Assembly: GCA_016125375.1 (NCBI GenBank)
Contig: WGLU01000003.1
Location: 227,880 to 291,879, forward strand
Direction of reading: 5' to 3'
DNA length: 64,000 bases
From: Pseudomonadota bacterium
GTDB lineage: Bacteria > Pseudomonadota > Alphaproteobacteria > UBA1280 > RI-95
Shown one piece after another: positions 35,611 through 44,565 of this stretch. The position numbers and the translations under genes are program-made. A model generated the notes under the pieces. It saw only the letters and a list, made by a program, of their open reading frames with translations, was not told the DNA's origin and searched no databases. Position 1 is the stretch's first letter. The number at the start of each line of letters is the position of its first letter.

Positions 35611-35629
35611 ACCTGCCTATGCGGCAGGT
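35611..35629 (-). terminator. Rho-independent terminator of the 35648 gene
   Basis: ACCTGCC and GGCAGGT pair around a 5-base loop, followed on the minus strand by CTTTTTTCTTTT. Confidence 0.82.
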
Positions 35630-35647
35630 ACTCTTTAAAGTGAACGC

Positions 35648-36334
35648 CTAGTGGATTGTCCGCTGGCTGCTCCCGGCGCGGCGGAGCATATCCTCCAGCT
35701 TGTCCATCATGGCACCTTCGCTGACAACGCTATGGCTGTGGATGTGGCGGAGGACAGACTGGTAAATCAACTTGTGCGCAGGGGCAATGTCAGGCCCCAG
35801 CATAGCGTGCTCAGGCACGGCAATCACTTCCAGATTGTTACGTGTCGGCGCGCAGAGCTGCGCCTGTTCGGCGGTAATCTGCACAGCCCAGCACAGGCCC
35901 TGTACGGGCGTGGGCTGTTTTGTAATTGGGTCGTCGAAGCTCAGCATGGGAGCAGCGGCAATGCGGTCTGCATCAAGTAGATGCACGTCCAATGCCTTAA
36001 AGAATACATCGCCCAGTGTCGTTTTGATGGCGCGTACAAGGCTGTTATTTGCGGGCTGTGCATCCTCGCTGGCCATGCTGCCGACAAAACGGATGTTGGC
36101 GGTTTTCAAGTCGGTGTGGCGGGTCATCACAAACTTGCGGATACCATCTTCGATGTACCAGAACACCACACAGGCCGCCACCGCACCTTTATGCTGGCTG
36201 GCGATGTACATCTTCTGTCCATACAGCAGGCTGACAAGCTTTTCGGCAATGCCTGCGCGCAGGCGGATAATCCCACGGTAAAACAAGTCAGCAAAGCTGT
36301 CTGTCCGTGTCTTTTCCGGTGATGTGTGTGGCAT
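35648..36334 (-). CDS. hypothetical protein, 228 aa
   Basis: 228 residues, soluble, no signal peptide. The centre (AACVVFWYIEDGIRKFVMTRH) has the strand pattern of a Nudix-like start, but no Nudix box is present, so I make no assignment. ATG at 36334 has AAGGAAA upstream. It has its own terminator. It is divergent from the helicase gene. Confidence 0.6.
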   Translation of the reverse strand: MPHTSPEKTRTDSFADLFYRGIIRLRAGIAEKLVSLLYGQKMYIASQHKGAVAACVVFWYIEDGIRKFVMTRHTDLKTANIRFVGSMASEDAQPANNSLVRAIKTTLGDVFFKALDVHLLDADRIAAAPMLSFDDPITKQPTPVQGLCWAVQITAEQAQLCAPTRNNLEVIAVPEHAMLGPDIAPAHKLIYQSVLRHIHSHSVVSEGAMMDKLEDMLRRAGSSQRTIH

Positions 36335-36473
36335 GGGTTTTCCTTTCAGGTAACCAATCTGTTATAATCCCTCGCCGATTACCTTTCAAGGCGCTATGAT
36401 ACGCCGTAAGTTAGCAAAGCCAAGCGTTTTTGCGCCTTTTGAGAATAAATAATTTATTTTGGGAACCGTTGGC

Positions 36474-38678
36474 ATGACCTATCTTGACCGCCTGAATCCG
36501 CCACAAAAACAAGCCGTCCAGACAACCGACGGCGCTGTGCTGGTGTTGGCCGGGGCGGGGACAGGTAAAACATCGGTTTTGACCAGTCGTTTGGCGTATA
36601 TTCTGATGCAGGGGTTTGCGATGCCCAATCAGGTGCTGGCCGTCACCTTTACCAACAAGGCCGCGCGGGAGATGACCGAACGGGTGGAAGATCTGCTCCA
36701 GCGCCCGGCCGCGGGCATGTGGATGGGCACCTTCCATGCGCTGGCGGCGCGCATCCTCCGCCGTCATGCCGAGCTGGTCAACCGTGACAGCAACTTCACC
36801 ATCTTGGACATGGACGATCAGGCGCGTTTGCTTAAACAGATTCTGGCCGACCGCGGTATTGACGAAAAACAACACCCGGCCAAAACGCTGGTGCACATCA
36901 TCAGCAGTTGGAAAGACAATGGCTGGCTGCCGGAAGAAGTGCCGACCGACCATGCGGGCAAGTTTGCCGGCGGGCGTGCCATTGAGCTCTACCGGGAGTA
37001 TCAGGCGCGCCTGGAGCGCCTGAACGCCTGTGACTTTGGCGACTTGCTGCTGCTCAATCTTGTTGTCTGGAAGCGTTATCCGGATATTGCCGCCCGTTAC
37101 CAGCAACAGTTCAAGTACATTCTGGTGGATGAGTATCAGGATACCAACGTGGTGCAATACCTGTGGCTGCGGATGCTGGCCATGGGGCATGGCAACATCT
37201 GCGTGGTGGGGGATGATGACCAGTCCATTTATGGCTGGCGCGGCGCACAGGTGGGGAACATTCTGCGTTTCGAGAAGGATTATCCGGGCGCGGCGGTGAT
37301 TCGCTTAGAGCAGAACTACCGCTCTACCGGGCACATTCTGAACGCAGCAGCAAGCCTGATTGCCCACAATGAAAACCGCCACGACAAGACCCTCTGGACC
37401 GAAGACGACCACGGCAAGCCGGTGGAAATCCACACCACGTGGGACGATCGGGAGGAAGCCCGCATCGTCGCCGGTGAAGTGGAAGCCCATGTGAGCAAGG
37501 GCGGCAGTTACGCCGACTGCGCCATTCTGGTGCGCGCAGCCGCACAGACTCGTTCTTTTGAGGAGCAGTTCGTCCAGCAGGCTATCCCCTATCAGGTGGT
37601 TGGCGGCCTTAAGTTCTATGAGCGTAAGGAAATTCGCGACGCGCTGGCCTACCTGCGTTTAGCTGCCGTACCGCAGGACGATCTGGCGCTGGAGCGCATC
37701 ATCAACACCCCCAAACGCGGGGTGGGCGATGGCGCGCTGAATACCATCCGCGACCGCTCCCGCGGGCTCCTGCAAACCAGCCTGTTCGAGGCGTTGGAAC
37801 TCTGCGTGAACGAGGGTGCCATTACCGGCAAGGCTAAAACCAACCTGCAGGACTTTGTGGCCATGCTCAAGGGCTGGCAGCTGCTGGTGCGTGACTGGCC
37901 GCCCAGCCAGTTAATGGAAAAAATCCTTGAGGAAAGCGGCTACGTGCAGATGCTGCAAGAGGATAAAAACAAGGAAGAGGCCAAGGGCCGTCTGGACAAC
38001 TTGAAGGAACTTGTCCGCGCGATGGAAGAGTATGACGATGTGCCGTCATTCCTTGAGCATGTGTCGCTGGTGATGGATGTTGAGCCGGAGGAAAACCAGC
38101 GCGCGGTGATGATGATGACCGTCCACGCAGCCAAAGGGCTGGAGTTTGATACCGTTTTCCTGCCCGGGTTTGAAGAGGGGCTGTTCCCCCACCAGCGCAG
38201 CCTGAACGAAACGGGTGAAAAAGGACTGGAAGAAGAACGCCGACTCGCCTACGTGGCCATTACCCGCGCGCGGCGCCGCTTGGTGATTTTGCACGCCTCG
38301 TCCCGCCGGTTGTACGGGTCGTACCAGCCGAGCATGCCGTCGCGGTTCCTCGCCGAGTTGCCGGATGACAGCATTGAGTATATCCAGAACACCACCGCTG
38401 CCATGCGCACATGGGGTGCTGGCGGGCAGGGCGGTTACGGCAGCGGCTACGGCGCACGTCGCAGCAATGCGCCTCTTTTCGGTAGTGCGCCGATAGAAAT
38501 GGATGACATGGCCGAGCAGGGTTATGAACTGGGCAGCCGCGTCTTCCACGACAAGTTCGGCTACGGGCGTATCAAGCGCTTCGAGGGCGAGGGCAATGCC
38601 CGCAAGATTATCGTCGCGTTCGAGAAAGCGGGGGAGAAAAAGCTCCTCGCCAGCCTTGCCAACCTGCGTGTGGCATAA
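36474..38678 (+). CDS. UvrD/PcrA-type superfamily 1 DNA helicase
   Basis: 734 residues. The motifs run in family order: Q motif and Walker A (LNPPQKQAV, AGAGTGKTSVL), VTFTNKAAREM, Walker B VDEYQDTN, DDDQSIYGWRGA, then VHAAKGLEFDTVFLPG and VAITRARRRL in the second half. The C-terminal GSRVFHDKFGYGRIKRFEG domain is typical of PcrA/UvrD. It unwinds DNA 3' to 5' in repair. ATG at 36474 fits GGGA nine bases upstream; a TTG at 36459 is less likely. The stop TAATG overlaps the ispE start. Confidence 0.95.
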   Translation: MTYLDRLNPPQKQAVQTTDGAVLVLAGAGTGKTSVLTSRLAYILMQGFAMPNQVLAVTFTNKAAREMTERVEDLLQRPAAGMWMGTFHALAARILRRHAELVNRDSNFTILDMDDQARLLKQILADRGIDEKQHPAKTLVHIISSWKDNGWLPEEVPTDHAGKFAGGRAIELYREYQARLERLNACDFGDLLLLNLVVWKRYPDIAARYQQQFKYILVDEYQDTNVVQYLWLRMLAMGHGNICVVGDDDQSIYGWRGAQVGNILRFEKDYPGAAVIRLEQNYRSTGHILNAAASLIAHNENRHDKTLWTEDDHGKPVEIHTTWDDREEARIVAGEVEAHVSKGGSYADCAILVRAAAQTRSFEEQFVQQAIPYQVVGGLKFYERKEIRDALAYLRLAAVPQDDLALERIINTPKRGVGDGALNTIRDRSRGLLQTSLFEALELCVNEGAITGKAKTNLQDFVAMLKGWQLLVRDWPPSQLMEKILEESGYVQMLQEDKNKEEAKGRLDNLKELVRAMEEYDDVPSFLEHVSLVMDVEPEENQRAVMMMTVHAAKGLEFDTVFLPGFEEGLFPHQRSLNETGEKGLEEERRLAYVAITRARRRLVILHASSRRLYGSYQPSMPSRFLAELPDDSIEYIQNTTAAMRTWGAGGQGGYGSGYGARRSNAPLFGSAPIEMDDMAEQGYELGSRVFHDKFGYGRIKRFEGEGNARKIIVAFEKAGEKKLLASLANLRVA

Positions 38679-39541
38679 TGCACCTTAAAAGCCCCGCCAA
38701 GCTGAACCTGTGCCTGCGTGTGATTGGCCGCAGGGACGATGGGCATCATGCGCTGCAAAGTCTGGTTACCTTTGTGGATGTGGCCGACACGCTCACCTTT
38801 ACCCCATCAGATACGTTGAGTTTTCAGGCGCCCTCTCACCTCCCGCTGGGGGCGGATAACCTGTGCCTTAAAGCTGCTGAAGTGTTTGGGCGTGCGATAG
38901 GGGCTTCTATCACTGGCCGTTTGGTGCTGGAGAAAGATATCCCTGTGGGTGCAGGTCTGGGGGGTGGCACCATGAATGGCGCCATGACCCTGCGGATGTT
39001 GAATAAGCTGTATGACTATCCTCTGGCTGAACCGGACCTGCTTGGGCTGGCAAGTCATCTGGGGGCAGACGGTGTTGTTTGTGCCTACGGCAAACCGGCT
39101 TGGGTGGAGGGTACGGGCAACCGTGTGGCACCCGTCCTTGCCATGCCCAAAGCATGGGCAGTGTTGGTCTGGCCGGGGCAAGGGCTGGCGACAAAGCAAG
39201 TCTTTACCTATAGGCCTATTGAGATGCGCCCGCTGGTCACCCCGCCTGCTAAAGGGTGGACGCATTTGCCTGACTTGCTGGATTGGCTCGCCGAAGAGGG
39301 CGGCAACAGCCTGCTGGATAACGCAGTGGCGCTACTGCCTGATGTGGTACTGGCACGGGAGGCGCTGCTACAGACAGATGGGTGCCTCTATGCCGATATG
39401 ACGGGCAGTGGTTCTGCTTGTTTCGGGTTGTTCGCGGATGCATCTGCCGCGCAGGATGCTGCGCGGTCCCTAAAAAACACGCACCCGATGTGGTGGGTGC
39501 GTGCAGGGAGAATGCTGACGAACGTGTTTGACGCAGCCTAG
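38678..39541 (+). CDS. ispE: 4-diphosphocytidyl-2-C-methyl-D-erythritol kinase
   Basis: 287 residues of the GHMP kinase family. It starts SPAKLNLCLRVIGRRDDGHH, has the ATP loop PVGAGLGGGTMNGAM and ends with the Gly/Ser motif DMTGSGSACFGLF. It phosphorylates CDP-ME in the non-mevalonate isoprenoid pathway. One-base overlap with the helicase stop shows coupling. The usual second Ser of the ATP loop (GGGSS) is replaced by TM. Confidence 0.93.
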   Translation: MHLKSPAKLNLCLRVIGRRDDGHHALQSLVTFVDVADTLTFTPSDTLSFQAPSHLPLGADNLCLKAAEVFGRAIGASITGRLVLEKDIPVGAGLGGGTMNGAMTLRMLNKLYDYPLAEPDLLGLASHLGADGVVCAYGKPAWVEGTGNRVAPVLAMPKAWAVLVWPGQGLATKQVFTYRPIEMRPLVTPPAKGWTHLPDLLDWLAEEGGNSLLDNAVALLPDVVLAREALLQTDGCLYADMTGSGSACFGLFADASAAQDAARSLKNTHPMWWVRAGRMLTNVFDAA

Positions 39542-39918
39542 CGGATAACATCTTCTGGCAGTTGGCATTCGGCGCGAACAACCGCGGTCGTTACGTATTT
39601 GCCTTCTTTAGCCAGCATGTCGTAGAACTTTTTGTAGGAATCGAACGTCTCGTCAAACTTGGGCTGGATGCACATGGTCTGCTCACCTTCCTTGCCCCAG
39701 CCGACAATACTGTAGCTGTCAAAATGGTTCATTTCCGCTTCGGCGGCGTTAATGGCCTTTTGCAGGGCGGCACGGTCAATACCGCTGCCCGGGCTGCCAA
39801 AGTGAATGCGCAGTGTGCGTGGATGGTTGGGATCTTCATCCTGCTTGGGCAAGACTTGCGCAAAAGCGGGCACGGTTACAGCGCAGAACAGGGCGGTCAG
39901 GCACAGGTGACGGAACAT
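39538..39918 (-). CDS. secreted protein, about 126 aa
   Basis: Starts at ATG 39918 with AAGGAG eight bases upstream. The signal peptide FRHLCLTALFCAVTVPAFAQ has a probable AFA cleavage site. The mature part has two Cys that could form a disulfide (TMCIQPKF and AECQLPEDV). No family is recognised. Its stop overlaps the end of ispE by four bases on the opposite strand. Confidence 0.72.
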   Translation of the reverse strand: MFRHLCLTALFCAVTVPAFAQVLPKQDEDPNHPRTLRIHFGSPGSGIDRAALQKAINAAEAEMNHFDSYSIVGWGKEGEQTMCIQPKFDETFDSYKKFYDMLAKEGKYVTTAVVRAECQLPEDVIR

Positions 39919-40020
39919 GCGGGTTCTCCTTACTCGGTATGTGCGCAAAATAAGTGGCAGGCGCGAGGGATATTATAGTAACCTCCCCCGCAGATGACCA
40001 GTAATTAAGGATACCACCAG

Positions 40021-40896
40021 ATGACCGACCAAAACCTTGCCGGATGGCGCTTTGATACTGAAACGCCAGACAGTCTGCTGCCCCTTTACGAGCAGGCTGT
40101 AGAGAATCTGGGCGGCGCACTGGACGTAGCGGAAGGCAGCAAGCCCGGTTATTGGAAACTCTCCGCTTTTTTTGATGCGGCAGATGACAAGGCCCACATT
40201 ATTGCAGGCTTGGCTGTGGTTGCCAAAATTACCGGCCAGAATATGGATGTTACCTTGAGCGATGTGCCGCACGTGGACTGGCAGGCAAAGGCGCTGGCGG
40301 ATTTTCCGCCCTTTGCCATTGGCCGCTTTTTTGTGCATGGCTACGATGTGGCAGTGCCTGCGGGTCTGGTAGGACTTAAGGTGCCTGCTGCGATGGCCTT
40401 TGGCAGTGGCGAGCACGCCACGACCGAGGGCTGCCTGCGCCTGTACGAAACACTGACCGCAGAGCGGACCTTCAAAAACGGTCTGGATATGGGCGCGGGT
40501 TCGGGCATTCTGGCACTGGCTGCTGCAAAGGTGCAAAAAACGCCGTTCCTTGCGGTGGATATTGACGAACCGTCGGTGCGTATCTGCGATGAGAATATGC
40601 ACGATAACGGTGTAGCCAAGACAGTTACGAGCGTGTGCGGTGATGGTTTTGATGCGCCAGAAGTGGCTACACGTGCCCCTTACGACCTGATTTTTGCCAA
40701 TATCCTCAAAAACCCGCTGATTGCTATGGCTGAAGATCTTGTTGCCGTGCTGGCTGGCGGCGGTGTGTGTATCCTGTCCGGCTTTACGGATGATCAGGAG
40801 GCGGATGTAACAGCTACGTATACAGCCCTTGGGCTGACAGTTCAGCATGCCGAGCGCCTGCGCGGCTGGGTGGCTTTGGCCCTCAAAAAGAACTGA
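40021..40896 (+). CDS. prmA: ribosomal protein L11 methyltransferase
   Basis: 291 residues. A substrate-binding N-terminal half with little sequence signature leads to AAMAFGSGEHATTEGCL, SAM motif I GLDMGAGSGILALAA, and FANILKNPL, the motif for the methyl-accepting amine. All are typical of PrmA, which trimethylates L11. A hairpin terminator follows. Confidence 0.93.
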   Translation: MTDQNLAGWRFDTETPDSLLPLYEQAVENLGGALDVAEGSKPGYWKLSAFFDAADDKAHIIAGLAVVAKITGQNMDVTLSDVPHVDWQAKALADFPPFAIGRFFVHGYDVAVPAGLVGLKVPAAMAFGSGEHATTEGCLRLYETLTAERTFKNGLDMGAGSGILALAAAKVQKTPFLAVDIDEPSVRICDENMHDNGVAKTVTSVCGDGFDAPEVATRAPYDLIFANILKNPLIAMAEDLVAVLAGGGVCILSGFTDDQEADVTATYTALGLTVQHAERLRGWVALALKKN

Positions 40897-40917
40897 ACAT
40901 AAAATACTTGCTCCCAT

Positions 40918-40950
40918 GCGCCTGGCCCGATAGGCTGGGCGCTGTTTTTT
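40918..40950 (+). terminator. Rho-independent terminator of prmA
   Basis: Arms 40918-40927 and 40933-40942 pair over 10 positions with two G-T wobbles and are followed by TGTTTTTT. Confidence 0.82.
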
Positions 40951-40987
40951 ACGCCCTTTCCCTTTTTCACGCCTGCGGGAGATCCCG

Positions 40988-41428
40988 ATGCGTAACAATC
41001 CCCTTCATGTCGTGGGCAATATCGCCCGCTTCTTCTACTGGCCGGGGCTGATTGCCTCTGTCGCTCTCGGCATTGCCACATTCGCGTACTGCCCGTTCGT
41101 CTGGGCGGGGGCGCTGGTGGTGCTGTACGGCTTTTTCAGCACGGGCATCCTGAGCCTGGTGTTCATGCAGGACATCAAGAACTGGGACGCTGACCGCCGC
41201 TACGTCGGCGCACGTGCCGCTGTGCTGACCGAACCGATCCGCCGTTACTGGAGTGTGCTGAACATCCTGTCCACCGGTCTGGCGAAGACGGGCGGTTTCG
41301 GCCTTGGCTTGTCGCTGGCCGTCATCCTGACCGGCGGGCTGACTGTCGCTGCGGCCATCACGCTCGTTCCGGCTGTGCTGTTGCTGCTTGCAGCGACCGT
41401 ATTCCGTCTGAGCGCCTCGAACGCCTGA
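40988..41428 (+). CDS. small membrane protein A of a paralogous pair
   Basis: 146 residues with about four helices. The N-terminal half (MRNNPLHVVGNIARF, ATFAYCPFVWAGALVVL) is clearly related to the next gene. A charged loop follows (QDIKNWDADRRYVG). ATG at 40988 has GGGAG upstream. Codons are strongly C/G-ending with AAG for Lys. It has its own terminator. No function is known. Confidence 0.75.
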   Translation: MRNNPLHVVGNIARFFYWPGLIASVALGIATFAYCPFVWAGALVVLYGFFSTGILSLVFMQDIKNWDADRRYVGARAAVLTEPIRRYWSVLNILSTGLAKTGGFGLGLSLAVILTGGLTVAAAITLVPAVLLLLAATVFRLSASNA

Positions 41429-41438
41429 AGCAAAACGA

Positions 41439-41469
41439 CAAACGCCCCCCCCCAAGGGGGCGTTTTTTT
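41439..41469 (+). terminator. Rho-independent terminator
   Basis: ACGCCCCC and GGGGGCGT around CCCCAA, then seven T. It is preceded by ACAAACG, which recurs before several terminators. Confidence 0.92.
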
Positions 41470-41576
41470 ATGGTAAGAATCCGCTTGCCAGAGTCTTTAG
41501 GTCCGGCTAATTTGTATACAGTTTTTGAGTTCTCTAGACCTTTTCCTTAGTTTATTTCATTGGCGGGAGTCGTTTC

Positions 41577-42029
41577 ATGCATCGACCGCTGTACCTTGTG
41601 GGGTATATTGCCCACTATTCTCAAATCCCCGGATTGTTTTTGGCCTTTATCGCGGCTATTGGCACCCTCGTGCGCTGCCCTTACGAATGGGCAGGTGCTG
41701 TGGGTGCGCTGGCTGGCATTGTGCTGGCCGCACTTGTTGCCCTGATCTACCGCAAGGAGCTCAGAGCATGGCGTACCGACCGTCCGGAATTGCGGAGCAT
41801 GTCGTCTGTGGGCGACGAAATCCAGACCGGATTGGACACAGCACGCATGCTGATGTCGGTCATCTTGATGTTGGCAGCGTCATATGCCTTTGCCGTCACC
41901 ATGTTCAACATCTACATGATCTACCTAGGTGTGACTGGTCTGACACTGGCTATGGCTGTGACCGTTGTACTGACATTGGTCTGCTTTATCGGCTACGAAC
42001 GGTACCAACCCGTATTTTGCCACGTCTGA
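41577..42029 (+). CDS. small membrane protein B of a paralogous pair
   Basis: 150 residues with about four helices. It is similar to the preceding protein in RPLYLVGYIA, TLVRCPYEWAGAVGAL and the charged loop RKELRAWRTDRPE. The second half differs. GGCGGGAG stands upstream of ATG 41577. It is a separate unit: a TGTATACA element at 41513-41520 precedes it and a terminator follows. Confidence 0.75.
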   Translation: MHRPLYLVGYIAHYSQIPGLFLAFIAAIGTLVRCPYEWAGAVGALAGIVLAALVALIYRKELRAWRTDRPELRSMSSVGDEIQTGLDTARMLMSVILMLAASYAFAVTMFNIYMIYLGVTGLTLAMAVTVVLTLVCFIGYERYQPVFCHV

Positions 42030-42038
42030 AAAACGACA

Positions 42039-42069
42039 AACGCCCCCGAGTTATCGGGGGCGTTTTTTT
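42039..42069. terminator. Rho-independent terminator, convergent
   Basis: ACGCCCCCGA and TCGGGGGCGT around GTTA, then seven T. It ends the membrane protein B unit and also lies just past the stop of the opposite Bfd-like gene. Confidence 0.92.
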
Positions 42070-42072
42070 CGT

Positions 42073-42309
42073 TTATTCGGTGGGTTGGGGCGTGATGCGC
42101 AAAGTACCTTGACGGTCGCCTTTCTCGGCGGCCATTTCGGCCTTTGTTGCGGCCATGACTTCGTTCATATGCTTGGTGCAGATGCCGCAGCTGGGGCGGG
42201 TGTCATGGTGCTTGTAGACATCGCTCCGGCATTTGGCACCGGCGCGAACGGCATCACGGACGTCTTTCTCTGTCAGGCCCTTGGGGCCCGCGCAGTGGCA
42301 AACGTACAT
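42073..42309 (-). CDS. bacterioferritin-associated ferredoxin-like [2Fe-2S] protein
   Basis: 78 residues. MYVCHCAGPKGLTEKDVRDAV with CxC at the start and SCGICTKHMNE with CxxC give the four cluster ligands of Bfd-like domains. An additional Cys (KCRSD) lies between. A polar tail extends it beyond the usual 64 residues. Bfd reduces bacterioferritin to release iron. ATG at 42309 has GGAG nine bases upstream. Confidence 0.85.
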   Translation of the reverse strand: MYVCHCAGPKGLTEKDVRDAVRAGAKCRSDVYKHHDTRPSCGICTKHMNEVMAATKAEMAAEKGDRQGTLRITPQPTE

Positions 42310-42394
42310 AACGGGTGACTCCGCGGTTGGGAAAAGGAAAGAAAGATGCCATGATATTCAGGCACTGGAAACCAGATTGGAGGAAATGGATAAA

Positions 42395-43099
42395 ATGTCA
42401 ATCCGTGTTGGTATTGTTTTGTCCGGTTGCGGCGTTTTTGACGGTGCGGAAGTGCACGAGTCGGTGTTGACGCTGCTGCATGTCGTCAAAGCCGGTGCAG
42501 ACGTGACTTTTTTGGCACCGGATGTGGCTCAGGCCCATGTTATCAATCATCTTGTTGGACAGCCTGTCACAGGTGAGCAGCGTAACGTACGGGTGGAAGC
42601 CGCTCGTATTGCCCGTGGTGATGTTCAGGATATTGCTTTGGCAAAGGCAGATGACTTTGATGCGGTTATTTTTCCCGGCGGTTTTGGGGCGGCGAAAAAT
42701 CTGGGCAATCTGGCCTTTGCCAAATCCCCGGACGAGATGACGGTGGAAGCCGGAACCCGCAAACTGGTCGAGGCGATGTACGCATCAGGCAAGCCGCTCG
42801 GTTTTATCTGTATCGCACCGGCCTCGGTCGCTGCGGTTGCCCTGAAAGGCAAAGGCCTTAAGCTGACCGTTGGCAGCAATGATGACGATGCTGCTGGTGC
42901 CGTGCGCGCAATGGGCCATACCCATGTGGCGGCGAAGGTTGACGAGATTGTTATCGACAACGCCCACAACATCGTCAGCACCCCGGCATACATGCTGGCA
43001 AAAGACGTGGCCGAAGCCGACAGCGGCATTGCAAAACTGGTTGCGGAGATAATGGTCCGTGCCAAGTCCGGTACACGCGCCCAAGCGGCAAATGCTTGA
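42395..43099 (+). CDS. elbB: ElbB-type DJ-1/PfpI family glyoxalase, isoprenoid biosynthesis-associated
   Basis: 234 residues. It matches ElbB along the chain: VGIVLSGCGVFDGAEVHE, FLAPDVAQAHVINHL, VIFPGGFGAAKNLGNL, PLGFICIAPASV with the nucleophile-elbow Cys, and NIVSTPAYMLA. The E. coli protein has glyoxalase III activity. ATG at 42395 is preferred to 42386 since GGAGG lies only two bases before the latter. TTGACA overlaps the stop and may serve the next gene. Confidence 0.92.
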   Translation: MSIRVGIVLSGCGVFDGAEVHESVLTLLHVVKAGADVTFLAPDVAQAHVINHLVGQPVTGEQRNVRVEAARIARGDVQDIALAKADDFDAVIFPGGFGAAKNLGNLAFAKSPDEMTVEAGTRKLVEAMYASGKPLGFICIAPASVAAVALKGKGLKLTVGSNDDDAAGAVRAMGHTHVAAKVDEIVIDNAHNIVSTPAYMLAKDVAEADSGIAKLVAEIMVRAKSGTRAQAANA

Positions 43100-43195
43100 C
43101 AAAATCCCTGTTTGGGAGAAAAGTAAAACGTTTTTAACCTTACTTTTTCTCCCTTTTATACCTTTACAAAAAGCTCTGTCTGAGAGGAGCAACCC

Positions 43196-44374
43196 ATGAG
43201 CCAAAACAAACGCATCGCCCGCGCCCTGTACGGCCACGGCAGCAACAACTACTACGCCATTCGTGTGGAAGTGCCTGACGCCTACGTCTGGTACCGCGAC
43301 ACCAAGGGCAAGACCCACGTCATCATGTCGGCACTGGAATACGACCGCGTCAAGAAGTACGCCAAGGTGGACGTTGTCCACGCCATGGACGACGTGGTGG
43401 CCGAGCTGACCAAGCTCCAGATGCCCACCGACACGGCCGGCCAGATCGCCTGGCTGGTGATGAACGACAAGCTGCCCGGCGGCCTGACCAGCGGACGGGT
43501 GTTCGAAGGTGTGGACGTGCTGGAAGTCCCGTCGGACTTTCCGTTCGGCCTTGCGGCGGCGCTCATCAAGATGGGCATCACCGTCGAGCCCGTGAAGGGC
43601 CACTTCTTCCCCGAGCGCTCGCTCAAGTCCCAGGCCGAGGTGGATGCTATCCGCCATGCCCAGTGGGTGAACGAGCAGGGCCACGAGCGCGCCCGTGTGG
43701 TGCTGCGCGAGGCTACCATCGGCAAGGACGATGTGCTGATGTGGAACGGCAAAGTGCTCACCTCCGAGATTCTGGCCGGCGAAATCAATGCCGAAATCGC
43801 TCGTCATGGCGGTGTTCCTGCCGAAGGCGGTCCAATTGTCGCTTGCGGTGAACACTCTGCCGACCCGCACGAACGTGGCCACGGCCCGCTCAAGGCGTAC
43901 CAGTTCATCATCATCGACAGCTGGCCCCGCGCCGACTTCTACCACGGCGATCTGACGCGCACCTACATCAAAGGCAAGGCTACTGCTCAGCAGCAAGCCA
44001 TGTATGATGCGGTGAAGGACGCCCAGCAACTGGGGCTGGATATGGCCAACACCAGCGCCAACCCGGCCGCCATCCATCAGGCGATTGAGGACTTGCTCAC
44101 GTCCCGCGGTTTCAAAACCGGTAAGGACGCGAATGGCAATAACTGTGGGTTCTTCCACGGAACGGGCCACTCTGTCGGCCTGAACGTGCATGACCAAGGT
44201 CCCGGCATCCACCGCCGTAACACCACGCCGTTGCCGGAAGGCACGGTTGTCACGGTTGAGCCGGGTGTCTACTATCAGGGCATTGGCGGCGTTCGTATCG
44301 AAGACATTATCGCCATTACGGCGACAGGTAACATCAACCTGACGACCTTCGATAAAGAGCTTGTCATTCCGTAA
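43196..44374 (+). CDS. M24 family metallopeptidase (Xaa-Pro aminopeptidase-like)
   Basis: 392 residues. The pita-bread fold supplies the five metal ligands: Asp in ADFYHGDLTRTY (two), His in GTGHSVGLNVHD, Glu in TVEPGVYY and Glu in GVRIEDIIAI. The N-terminal half is a creatinase-like domain. GAGAGGAGC is upstream of ATG 43196. Codons in the first 500 bases are almost all C/G-ending with AAG for Lys; later parts use AAA and T-ending codons more freely, which is unusual inside one gene. Confidence 0.9.
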   Translation: MSQNKRIARALYGHGSNNYYAIRVEVPDAYVWYRDTKGKTHVIMSALEYDRVKKYAKVDVVHAMDDVVAELTKLQMPTDTAGQIAWLVMNDKLPGGLTSGRVFEGVDVLEVPSDFPFGLAAALIKMGITVEPVKGHFFPERSLKSQAEVDAIRHAQWVNEQGHERARVVLREATIGKDDVLMWNGKVLTSEILAGEINAEIARHGGVPAEGGPIVACGEHSADPHERGHGPLKAYQFIIIDSWPRADFYHGDLTRTYIKGKATAQQQAMYDAVKDAQQLGLDMANTSANPAAIHQAIEDLLTSRGFKTGKDANGNNCGFFHGTGHSVGLNVHDQGPGIHRRNTTPLPEGTVVTVEPGVYYQGIGGVRIEDIIAITATGNINLTTFDKELVIP

Positions 44375-44391
44375 CTGCCTACAAACGTGAA

Positions 44392-44420
44392 GCGGCCCCC
44401 ATTTTGGGGGTCGTTTTTTT
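44392..44420 (+). terminator. Rho-independent terminator of the M24 gene
   Basis: GCGGCCCCC and GGGGGTCGT pair around ATTTT, then seven T. The sequence ACAAACG stands upstream. Confidence 0.9.
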
Positions 44421-44565
44421 ATGTCCTATGCCTTGCATTCTTGAACGTGCACCCTCACTTTGTTCAGATACGGCAAAATATAGCCGCATCTTTCACTTGT
44501 TTCCTTTTTGTTATCTTTTCACTTCCCCCTTCCCCCTTCCTCAACTGGCTCTAAGGAGCACTATC

